64,000 nucleotides of DNA from Amia ocellicauda (Eukaryota; Chordata; Actinopteri; Amiiformes; Amiidae): contig NC_089869.1 in NCBI RefSeq assembly GCF_036373705.1, positions 4,091,676 through 4,155,675 of the forward strand, written 5' to 3'. Both the position numbers and the translations under genes were made by a program. Of this stretch, positions 49,607-58,626 are shown piece after piece (the first letter of the stretch is position 1; each line of letters begins with the position of its first letter). The notes under the pieces are model-generated. The model was given only the letters and a program-made list of their open reading frames with translations. It ran no database searches and was not told the DNA's origin.

Positions 49607-52600
49607 CTACTGCTATGAAGGGTATAAAATGTAATTTTAAAATAGGTGATTATCAAACAACTTGGTCTCCTATATTAATGCCTTTACCTGAGGGTCAGTC
49701 AGTTATTGGTTCGGATGTCTTGAGAAGAGAAGGTGTAATACTTGATTACGCTAATAATCAGATTTGGTTTAACAGAGGCAGAAATGTTGTGTACACTGTT
49801 AGTGATTCACATGCAGTATGTACTATTAAGTCACCAGGTGAATTACCGCTTCCATTCAATGAAAATTATGCAGTGAGGCAAATAATAGCAAAATACTCTG
49901 ATGTGTTTGCCAGGCATAAGCATGATTGTGGTAATGTGGGTCAGGAGGAAGACATCAATGGTCCTCCTCATAAATTTCAAAAACAATATGGGATCCCCAC
50001 CGAAAGTCACGAATCTGTTGCAACTGTTATTAGTTCTCTGTTACAGCAGGCAGTCATAAGACATTGTACTTCTACAACGAACTCTCCTATTTGGCCTGTG
50101 CGGAAGCCAGATGGATCCTGGAGACTGACTGTGGACTACAGGCGACTCAACGCTGTGACACCTACCTGTGCACCGATTGGATGAGACACTGCCACTCTAC
50201 TGTCCCGTGTCCCAACTGACAGTAAGGTCTTCACAGTGCTGGACATTTCCAATGATTTCTGGAGCGTTCCACTTGCTCAAAATTGCCAATACAAATTTGC
50301 TTTCACTTTTGACAATCAGCAATACACATGGACTCGCTTACCGCAAGGTTTGCATAATTCTGCAACTATTTTTCACAAGCGGATGGCTGAGGCTATAAAA
50401 GGTTTTTCCAGACCTGAGTGCCTTGTCCAATACGTCGATGATCTACTGCTTGCTACAACTACAGAAGAAGAACATCTTCAGCTCTTTGATGAACTCTTAA
50501 GTCTCCTTTCACAAGCAGGTTTGAAAATCAACCCAAAGAAAGTGCAATTGTTTCGAGACTCTGTTTCATATCTAGGGGTTACTCTCACTCCAGAGGGGAA
50601 ATCACCTGACAATGCCAAGGTTCAGCTAATCACAAAGTTGCTTTTGCATGTCACTAAAACTGCATTGCGTTCTTTCCTAGGTTTGATGGGATACCAACGA
50701 GACTTTATTCCAGAGTTTGCTACTTTTGCAAAGCCACTATATGAACTTTTGAGAAAAGAGGTGCCTGAAGATTTCTACAGTACTGAAACTTGGACAGAGA
50801 ACCACACTAAAGCCGTTGAACAGTTAAAACAAGCATTGGTGCAAGCTACTGTGCTGCTAACTCCAAACCCTACACTACCTTTTCACCTAGAGGTGGGCTC
50901 CTCCAAAGAAGCACTGACTGCCGTGCTTTGTCAAGAACGCCACGGTGTGCTGAAACCAGTAGCCTTCGCTTCACGGTGTCTTCAGGGTGTTGAGAGACAG
51001 TATGATACGTGCACTAGACACTTGTTAGCGACTTTTTGGGCAGTGAAACATTTCACTTATATTACAAGACTGAACAAAGTGGTGCTACACACACCACATA
51101 CTCCACTGAACTTGTTATTGAAGCCCACAGATACTTTAGTTTCATCACAGAGACTTTCACATTGGACTTTGTTAATGTTGCAACGTGACTTAGACCTTGA
51201 TTGTAAACGAACCACATTGATTCCACAAATGTTGCTTATGCAGGGTAAACCACATGAGTGTCCATTGCCTGACACTGATATTTTGCCTAATCCTTTTGTT
51301 TTTGAGCCGCGTTCACAGGTTCCGAATGTGTATATTGATGGATCAGCATACATTTGTAAGAACTCTGGTAGATTGCTAGCAGGTTTTGCAGTATTGTTCC
51401 CCGAGTACACTGTTACATTTTCTTGTCCAGGACAATCGTCACAATATTCTGAATTGGCAGCTTTGCTAGAAACCCTTAGGATAACTGATGATTCTGCAGA
51501 TATTTATACAGATAGTGCTTATATTGTTACTGCATGTACCTTGCTACCTCTCTATGCCAAAAATAATTTCCGATCATCAGATGATCGTCCCTTGAAACAT
51601 GCTACCTTACTACAGCATATCTGGTCTTCTATTCAGTCGAGACCAGGCGAAATTGCTGTTTTGAAAGTTAAGGCCCATGTGAGAAAGGATCGTAGAGGTG
51701 AACATCATATCAGAAATGATGAAGCTGATCGGTGTGCTAAATTTGCTGCTAGACATTGTGGTCCGTGGCATTTGCCAGACCCATTGCCTACCAATGAAAA
51801 TGTCTCTGCCTTGGCTAACTCACAGTCTCTTTTTGAGATTCAAAAATTAGATTCAGACATCCAGACTAATATTCACTGGCATTTGCAGGAGAAACCGCTT
51901 CCACAACCTACGTTTTGGTCTCACAAAAGTACTCTGGTGGGTGCGGGTGATTCTGACAAAGTCCTCATGGTAAACATTCCACAATCTGAATACCCTGTAG
52001 TCTGTGTTCCCTCACAATTAGCTCCAGATATTTTTGACCTATTTCACAACTCACCAGTAGGAGGTCATTTTTCTGTAGAAAAGACACTAGAGAAGATTAC
52101 ACAGTACTACTGGTGGCCGACTATGAAAGCTGACATGACCACTGCATGTAACCACTGTCTTGTCTGCTTACAGGTGAATCCTGCACCTTTCACACACAAA
52201 TCCAAACTCAGACTATCAGCTCCGCCGGAAGGTCCCTGGACTCATATTCAAATTGATTTCATTGGTCCTTTAGCCAAAACATCACAGGGAAACCAGTATA
52301 TTTTGGTTATCCTTGACAAATTCACAAAGTGGATTGAAGCTTTTCCTTGCAGACATGCCACAGCTGCCACTGTAGCGAAAACTCTCATACAAAATGTGTT
52401 CACTAGGTGGGGACTACCGAAGGTGATTGATAGTGATCGAGGAACACATTTCACAAGCAGTGTAGTGAAAGTTATGTGTCAAGCATTAGGCATCACCCAG
52501 AAATTACATATTCCATTCCACCCTCAATCGTCAGGAGTAGTCGAGCGTGGAAACCGCACTCTAAAAACACTTTTGAAAAAAATGTGTCAAGACAATCCAA

Positions 52601-53079
52601 AAAGGTGGCCTGAGGCATTACCTCTGTGCCTAATGGCAATGCGGTCAACACCACACTCCACTACCAGAATTACACCACATCAAGCAATGACTGGACGTCT
52701 TATGCATGTCCCAGGACATTGTTTGCTTCCTTTAGAAGAACAACCTGTTCTTTTGCAAGCTGCTAATGTGACTTGGTTACGAAATTGCCTAGCGTCTGTA
52801 GATCAATTGCAACGCTTTGTAGCTAAACAATTAGGCCACAAACAGAGACAAATTAAGAAATATTTTGACACCAAAGTTCATGAAGAAGAACTACAGATTG
52901 GTGACAGATGTATGGTTCGAAATTACAAACACAAAAGCCATACCTCAGAAGCCGATTGGTATGGACCATTCTTCATTGTGGACAAATTAAGTCCAGCAGT
53001 GTACAAAGTCAAAATTCAGGAAAAAGGTAAAGATACTCTTAAATGGTTTCACATCAATCAGATAAAAACTGTTAAGTGA
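49603..53079 (+). mobile_element. Pol region of the LTR element (fossil)
   Basis: Contains, in order, the end of an aspartic-protease-like domain (VIGSDVL), reverse transcriptase with LPQG and a YVDD site near 50.43 kb, a tether and RNase H (YIDGSA, TDSAYI), then integrase with an HHCC zinc-binding segment (near 52.06-52.17 kb), a DDE core (IDFIGP, DSDRGTHF, HPQSSGVVERGNRT) and a C-terminal WYGPFFIVDKLSP module. The region is broken. Order and motifs are retroviral rather than Copia-like. Confidence 0.88.
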
Positions 53080-54425
53080 TCACTGCTACCCTTGATCTTT
53101 CAGGTGTTCCTGAGAGAAAATGGAGACCATGATGTTATTCCTCGTTGGTTTCCTGGGGTTTGTCATTGATGCTGCAATAGTTTACAAACAGCCATGAGAC
53201 TCCATAACCATTATGGGAATTGCAAGCCTAAAATTTGTTCTGAATATTGATAATCTGACTTAGATGTAGAAACTGCTCTAATAGTATCCATGTGTGTTAT
53301 CCTCATTTAAACTCTATAATATGTGTTACTGGATCTGTAGTTAGTAGACACTTGGTTTGTGATGTATATGATGCACAAACTTGTCAATCCCTGTCACTTG
53401 AATTTCCATAACTGATGAAAACTGTTAGTGTTACCAATTGAAACCACATATAGACACTAATACTATAGGTTTTGTTTTTATTTTGTATACAGCTGAAAAT
53501 GTGATGAAGTTCCTGCATAATATGTATGATTTAGGTATTATTGCACATGGAAAAGTATTAACTCTACGACAATTACCTCCATTTGTAGGTCAAATGAGAA
53601 CTTCATGGAATGTTGTTGATCATACTGAATGTTGAATCACCTATCGCTCTACTATGTTGTGTACATGTTACGTTACTGGAGACTCATTACAGTTTAGGGT
53701 TAATGACATAACCAAGTTATCAACCTTACCTGCTGTACCTGTGGATAAAATAGGATATTTGCAAGCACGACTAGTAGGCAATCACACGTAGTGCATTACA
53801 GCAAACTATTATTTGTACAATAATTTGGAATGTCCAATAACTAACTCCACTTTCTGTGTTCAAACCAGAAGTGCAATTAAGATTGGTGATCTGACCTTGC
53901 CTTATATTCCGCAAGACTTAAATTTTGCACCCACGTTGCCAGCTATGTTTGCAGAGATCCTGAAACCTGTTGATGCGAAGGTTTTATAGAATATGGAGCC
54001 TTTGTTGTAACTTTCTAGTATAAAAATCAATCACAAAACAGTTCAACAGGGGGTACAACATTTGATTTCTGATGGAAATATGGAGAACACTTACAATCAT
54101 TCTTAATGGGATTTTGCTTTTAAAGGTGCTACTTTCTTATCTGTGTTAATTGTTACTATGTGTATGTTTTAATACCTATGTCCTCTAATATGTACTTATT
54201 ATAGTGATGTTATCACCATTCAGCGTGAGACATTAGTTTCACGTAATAAGCTTGGTAAATCCAATCTACCTCACAACTACATATAACAGGCTCATTGACT
54301 AAATGTTTATTTGTATTTTGTAATTCCTGTTTTAATTTGTTTTGTTTTGGTTTGTTCTGCATTCTTTTTATATTATTGTATTATTTACTGAAAGGTCAAA
54401 CATCTGATGAATGTTATTCCCTCCC
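53080..54425 (+). mobile_element. 3' segment of the LTR element with no recognisable gene
   Basis: About 1.3 kb between pol and the polypurine tract. An envelope gene would be expected here in a retrovirus, but I recognise no envelope domain. Composition is AT-rich and the open frames are short. It may be eroded envelope or simply non-coding. Confidence 0.45.
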
Positions 54426-54436
54426 AAGGTGGGGAC
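54426..54436 (+). other. Polypurine tract
   Basis: AAGGTGGGGAC directly precedes the TG of the 3' LTR, the position of the plus-strand primer. Confidence 0.75.
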
Positions 54437-54499
54437 TGTAAGTTATTATTTGTTAGAATATATTTTTTTATGGGAAATTCTATACCATCTGGTTTGGTA
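54437..54499 (+). repeat. 3' LTR, partial copy
   Basis: Matches the first ~63 bp of the 5' LTR and then passes directly into the 3' part of a tRNA-Asn. The two sides share GGT-rich sequence at the join (TTTGGTAG and AAAGGTTGG). Confidence 0.88.
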
Positions 54500-54528
54500 G
54501 GTTGGTGGTTCAAGCCCACCCAGGGACG
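54500..54528 (+). pseudogene. tRNA-Asn 3' fragment abutting the LTR element
   Basis: Only the end of the variable loop, the T arm (GGTGG/CCACC, TTCAAGC) and the acceptor 3' strand CAGGGACG remain. The usual post-Asn spacer follows, so the block continues normally to the right. Confidence 0.9.
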
Positions 54529-54698
54529 TCCATCTACTTCTTACCTCATTGCTTCCATTCGGGGTGTGAGACCCGGGCCTCTGCTTTATAATCTCCTGTC
54601 CGACAAACATCGCCTCATGCAGTAATAATGGCTACGCTGCCAAAAATGTAAACTCGCCCCACAGGCTTCCTGTCCTTAGCCTCTGCCTCCTTCAGGTC

Positions 54699-54772
54699 AG
54701 GCACCGCTGGGATTTGAACCCAGGATTTCCTGTTTACAAGACAGGGGCTTTCACCAGCTAAGCCACGGCGCC
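54699..54772 (-). tRNA. tRNA-Thr (TGT), copy 12
   Basis: Complete minus-strand cloverleaf with acceptor GGCGCCG/CGGTGCC, anticodon loop CTTGTAA and discriminator U derived from TCAGGCACC. The base between the D and anticodon stems is C instead of G. The surrounding spacer is more diverged than in the main array (for example GCTTCCTGTCC for TCTTGCTGTAC). Confidence 0.92.
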
Positions 54773-54850
54773 AGAGCTTGCTGCACCCACTCTTTCCTAG
54801 TTATATACTAATTCAGTGGCTGCTAGCGTTTACCTACTATATGTTCCACG

Positions 54851-54943
54851 CATCCATCCAACCAACTATCCACCCACCCACCCATCCATCCATCCATCCA
54901 ACCATGTATCTGTCTGTCTATCTACCTACCTCTCTGTGTTTCT
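54851..54943. repeat. CATC/TGTC microsatellite tract, block 12
   Basis: Longer CATC part, almost no TATC. It ends CTCTGTGTTTCTACAG. Confidence 0.83.
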
Positions 54944-55076
54944 ACAGCTAGCACTCACTTGCTTACGCTTGCGGACAAAGCAAGAAGTGTGCGTTCAACA
55001 GGATCTGACAGTGGAAAAAGATTTACAGGAAGATGTAGACAGCACTGACAAGTGCAACAAACATTGGGCGGTGTCC

Positions 55077-55150
55077 GTCTCTGTGCGGCAATGGCATTTT
55101 CGCCATCGGACCTAAAGCCAAAGGTGGCAGCGGGAAGCCCACCCAGGGAA
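55077..55150 (+). pseudogene. tRNA-Asn relic, better-preserved form
   Basis: Exactly 74 bp. Positions 1-9 match tRNA-Asn, and the 3' part AGCCCACCCAGGGA matches 14 consecutive bases (shifted by one). The interior is scrambled and the B box is lost (AGCGGGAAGCC). This is closer to tRNA-Asn than the form in the main array, so it is probably nearer the ancestral state. Confidence 0.78.
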
Positions 55151-55318
55151 GTCTTTGTCGTCCAGACCATATTCTTTAAAGACAGGGTTCTGGGAAGGTG
55201 ACTTTCTGCTTTACTCTCTCAGTGGAAGGGATATATCATTCCGGCCCGTGATGAAAGGCAATCTTGCAAAATCCTGAAGGGGAAGTCCTTAGCATGTAAC
55301 CTAACATGAGCAAAGCTG

Positions 55319-55392
55319 AAGCACCACTGGGATTTGAACCCAGGATCTCCTGTTTACTAGACAGGTGCTTTGACCAACTAAGCCATGGCGCC
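55319..55392 (-). tRNA. tRNA-Thr (AGT), copy 10
   Basis: Intact arms and anticodon. The last acceptor pair is G:U because the 3' end reads GGTGCTT. Probably still foldable. Confidence 0.9.
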
Positions 55393-56133
55393 AAGGTGCA
55401 ACTCTGTACTACTGTTAAAGCAAATGGTGGACCTCTGTCTTTCGGACCCAAATCTTTCCTAGAATGGATCCATCCAGCCAACCTCCCTTTGATATTTATG
55501 TCTGTCTATCACTAACGGTCATTCGGTTACACTCTACGATGCAGAGAAAGCGTGCATGCATCAGAAACTGGCAAACGTCAGCGGTAACACGCAACGTGGT
55601 GGACCCCAGTGCTTTGACCAACTAAGCCATGGCGCCAAGGCGCAACTCTGTACTACTGTAAAAGCAAATGGTGGAACTCTGTCATTCGGACCCAGGTCTT
55701 TCCTAGAATGGATCCATCCAGCCAACCTCCCTTTGATATTTATGTCTGTCTATCACTAACGGTCATTCGGTTACACTCTACGATGCAGAGAAGGCGTGCT
55801 TGCAACAGAAACTGGCAAACGTCAGTGGTAACACGCAACGTGGTGGACCCCAGTGCTTTGACCAACTAAGCCATGGTGCCAAGGCGCAACTCTGTACTAC
55901 TGTAAAAGCAAATGGTGGACCTCTGTCTTTCGGACCCAGGTCTTTCCAAGAATGGATCCATCCATCCAGCCATCCATCCTCCCTTTGATTATTTATGTCT
56001 GTCTATCATTAACGGTCATTCGTTTACGCTCTACGTTGCAGAGAAGGCGTGCTTGCAACAGAAACTGGCAAACTGCAGTAGTAACATGCAACGTGGAGGA
56101 CCCCAGTGCTTTGACCAACTAAGCCATGGCGCC
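55393..56133. repeat. Satellite run L: about 3 units
   Basis: Short run with mostly CAACTAAGCC-type units. The last unit breaks off inside the antisense tRNA-Thr fragment (GCCATGGCGCC) and continues in tRNA-Asn. Confidence 0.9.
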
Positions 56134-56170
56134 AACCGAAAAGTTGGTGGTTCGAGCCCACCCAGGGACG
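56134..56170 (+). pseudogene. tRNA-Asn 3' half fused to antisense tRNA-Thr fragment
   Basis: From the anticodon 3' strand (AACCGAA) through the T arm (TTCGAGC) to CAGGGACG. It is joined directly to the satellite's antisense tRNA-Thr 5' end (GGCGCC), so both tRNA parts are truncated at one junction. It cannot fold into a tRNA. Confidence 0.9.
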
Positions 56171-56340
56171 TCCGTCTGCTTCTTACCTCATTGCTTTCAT
56201 TCGGGGTGTGAGACCTGGACCTCTGCTTTATAATCTCCTGTCCAAGAAACATCGCCTCATGCAGTAACAATGGCTACGATGCCAAAAATGAAAACTTGCC
56301 CGACAGGCTTCCTGTCCATAGCCTCTGCCTCCTTCAGGCC

Positions 56341-56414
56341 AGGCACCGCTGGGATTTGAACACAGGATTTCCTGTTTACAAGACAGGCACTTTCACCAGC
56401 TAAGCCACGGTGCC
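56341..56414 (-). tRNA. tRNA-Thr (TGT), copy 13, somewhat degenerate
   Basis: Anticodon loop CTTGTAA. The acceptor GGCACCG/CGGTGCC is fully paired. The D stem has G:U (AAGT), and the T stem has a mismatch (CTGTG opposite CCCAG), which weakens the B box. Probably still tRNA-like, with doubtful activity. Confidence 0.8.
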
Positions 56415-56491
56415 AGAGCTCGCTGCACCCACCCTTTCCTAGTTTCATACCAATTCAGTGGCTGCTAGCGTTTACCTACTATATGTTCCAC

Positions 56492-56589
56492 GCATCCATC
56501 CAACCAACTATCCACACACCCATCCATCCATCCATCTATCTATCTATCTGTCTGTCTGTCTGTCTATCTACCTACCTCTCTGTCTTTCT
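56492..56589. repeat. CATC/TATC/TGTC microsatellite tract, block 13
   Basis: Expanded TGTC part (four copies) compared with the main array. Confidence 0.85.
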
Positions 56590-56722
56590 ACAGCTAGCAC
56601 TCACTTGCTTACGCTTGCGGACAAAGCAAGAAGTGTGCGTTCAACAGGATCTGACAGCGGAAAAAGATTTACAGGAAGATGTAGACAGCACTGACAAGTG
56701 CAACAAACATTGGGCGGTGTCC

Positions 56723-56796
56723 GTCTCTGTGCGGCAATGGCATTTTCGCCATCGGACCTAAAGCCAAAGGTGGCAGCGGGAAGCCCACCCAGGGAA
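56723..56796 (+). pseudogene. tRNA-Asn relic, better-preserved form
   Basis: Identical in form to 55,077-55,150, retaining AGCCCACCCAGGGA. Confidence 0.78.
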
Positions 56797-56964
56797 GTCT
56801 TTGTCGTCCAGACCATATTCTTTAAAGACAGGGTTCTGGGAACGTGACTTTCTGCTTTACTCTCTCAGTGGAAGGGATATATCATTCCGGCCCGTGATGA
56901 AAGGCAATCTTGCAAAATACTGGAGGGGGAGTCCATAGCATTTACCCTAACATGAGCAAAGCTG

Positions 56965-57038
56965 AGGCACCACTGGGATTTGATCCCAGGATCTCCTGTT
57001 TACTAGACAGGTGCTTTGACCAACTAAGCCATGGTGCC
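56965..57038 (-). tRNA. tRNA-Thr (AGT), copy 11, altered T loop
   Basis: Acceptor GGCACCA/TGGTGCC and anticodon CTAGTAA are intact, but T54 is A (GGATCAAATCC in place of GGTTCAAATCC). This hits both the conserved T54-A58 pair and the B box core, so the copy is probably weak or inactive. Confidence 0.82.
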
Positions 57039-57521
57039 AAGGCGCAACTCTGTACTATTGTTCAAGCAAATGGTGGACCTCTGTCTTTTGGACCCAGGTC
57101 TTTCCTAGAATGGATTCATCCATCCAGCCATCCATCCTCCCTTTGATTATTTATGTCTGTCTATTACTAACGGTCATTCGTTTACACTCTACGATGCAGA
57201 GAAAGCGTGCATGCATCAGAAACTGGCAAACGTCAGCGGTAACGCGCAACGTGGTGGACCCCAGTGCTTTGACCAACTAAGCCATGGCGCCAAGGCGCAA
57301 CTCTGTACTACTGTAAAAGCAAATGGTGGACCTCTGTCATTCGGACCCAGGTCTTTCCAAGAATGGATCCATCCAGCCATCCTTCCTTTGATATTTATGT
57401 CTGTCTATCACTAACGGTCATTCGTTTTCACTCTACGATGCAGAGAAGGCGTGCTTGCAACAGAAACTGGCAAACTGCAGCGGTAACACGCAACGTGGTG
57501 GACCCCAGTGCTTTGACCAAC
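57039..57521. repeat. Satellite run M: about 2 units, right edge of the cluster
   Basis: The last unit stops inside the antisense tRNA-Thr fragment, after CTTTGACCAAC, where unrelated sequence begins. No cluster sequence was seen to the right. Confidence 0.9.
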
Positions 57522-57985
57522 CTGATATTACACATTCTAAAGTTTATGACTCACAGAATAACATTTCTAATTGATTTCTCAAATGTCATGAATAATAAAC
57601 TCCAAATTGTTAAATTTATCAGAACTGCGTCGCAGAGAGGCCTCTCTGCCTTCGGGATCAGATAAATGCACATGGCACGAGGTTCCACGGGGTGGAGCGA
57701 GGTCCGTGTGGTTTGGAACGAAGGCAGTCCGGTTCGGCTTTGTCCAATAACTTCCTAAGTCGATGCTCCTGGAAGTTGGGGTTTCCCGAAAGTAGAGTCT
57801 TTTCCAAACAGATTTTCCACTGGTTTGAAGGCTCCAAGGTTGTGCACAGGATGTCCTCTTTACAAGCAGGGTTCTCCACCATCGTTACTTGAAGACAAAG
57901 TCTTTGAGGAAAGCAGTGCCCTGTTCGCTTCCAAGTGTCAAGTTTCTTAAGACTCAATAGCTATTTAAATGAATGAACACTTCTG
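57522..57985. other. Unique flank, no confirmed gene
   Basis: About 460 bp with a locally GC-rich centre (57,640-57,900). A 99-codon open frame on the minus strand (57,658-57,957) starts MSLKKLDTWKRTGHC; I do not recognise it and see no domain. If the neighbouring segment is an LTR on the minus strand, this frame would lie just inside it, but that is speculative. Confidence 0.4.
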
Positions 57986-58626
57986 TATTACAGTGGACAG
58001 TCAATTGTCCAGCTGTATGAACTCCACTGATCAGGTGGGCACAGGGTGCAGGTTCTAAAGTTCTTTACTTAATAAAGTTCTTTAAAAAATTCTTCGTATG
58101 GCTCAATCTCCTTCTCCCAGTTAACTCTTCTGTTGCCGGCAAAGACTCTTCTGTTTCCGGATCCGGTTCTGGCAACAGAGCTACAAGTTGAGTTGTGGCA
58201 GTGAGTTACCGGTTCAGGTAAGAGAGAGAGAGAGAAAGTGCTGTGCGCTACTTTTTATGCCTTCAGATCATAGACGATTGGTTCTTGAGTTTGCGAGGTT
58301 GGATTTGTGCTAGCCCCCAGTCTCCTATTGGGGGAGGCTCGATTCATGCCTGATGCCAATCCATGCCATCTTTTGGAAATGCTGGTTTGCCTGGATTCAT
58401 AGCTGTTTCGGGATTTCGGCTCTCGCCTGCTTCAAAGGGTTTTATTACGTCCAGGCCATATTCCCCAGACATTCTCATTCTAGGTGAGCCATCACTTTGG
58501 AAACTGTCACTTTGACATAGAACAGTTCATGGGCCGATGAGTTCAGGAATTCTGGTATCTTTGGGGGAGAAGTCTTCTTTAGATCAGAGCTCCAGCTCAG
58601 GGCTAGAATGCTCTTATCACAATACA
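57986..58626 (-). mobile_element. LTR-like segment, possibly a solo LTR (fossil)
   Basis: Read on the minus strand, a purine-rich AAGGAGGGGGGG is followed by TGTATTGTGATAAG and, about 640 bp later, TGTAATACA, roughly mirroring the start. A CCAAT box and an ATAAAAAG element lie in promoter-like order. I found no primer binding site, partner LTR or target duplication. It could instead be a host promoter region. Confidence 0.35.
58251..58281 (-). promoter_or_regulatory. CCAAT and TATA-like pair
   Basis: On the minus strand CCAAT (58,277-58,281) lies about 20 nt before ATAAAAAG (58,251-58,258), followed by GCGCACAGC and a GA-rich tract. The spacing fits a Pol II core promoter of LTR type; no transcript evidence is available. 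Confidence 0.35.

Larger units (their letters stand above)
47187..54499 (+). mobile_element. Retrovirus-like LTR element, broken (fossil)
   Basis: A 7.3-kb LTR element in plus orientation inserted within a satellite unit. Visible parts in order are a 672-bp 5' LTR (TGTAAGA...TCTTACA), a tRNA-Ile-type primer binding site, a Gag-like region, a Pol region (protease end, reverse transcriptase, RNase H, integrase), an unassigned 3' segment, a polypurine tract and part of a 3' LTR. Pol features (YVDD, retroviral-type RNase H, HHCC zinc finger, DDE core, GPY/F-like module) suit an endogenous retrovirus close to class I/epsilon-like fish elements, or less likely a Gypsy relative. It is broken, with a handful of disabling changes and an incomplete 3' end. 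The LTR copies differ at 3 of 64 overlapping bases, suggesting moderate age, but the sample is small. No target-site duplication can be recovered. Confidence 0.9.

Noticed and set aside
51057-51410. Minus-strand frame inside the pol region
   Set aside because: Antisense shadow of a recognisable RNase H/tether region on the plus strand.
53438-53635. 65-codon frame as an envelope gene
   Set aside because: Too short, no signal peptide, transmembrane or cleavage-site pattern that I can recognise.
57692-57892. 66-codon plus-strand frame in the flank
   Set aside because: Overlaps a longer minus-strand frame. Neither shows a known domain.
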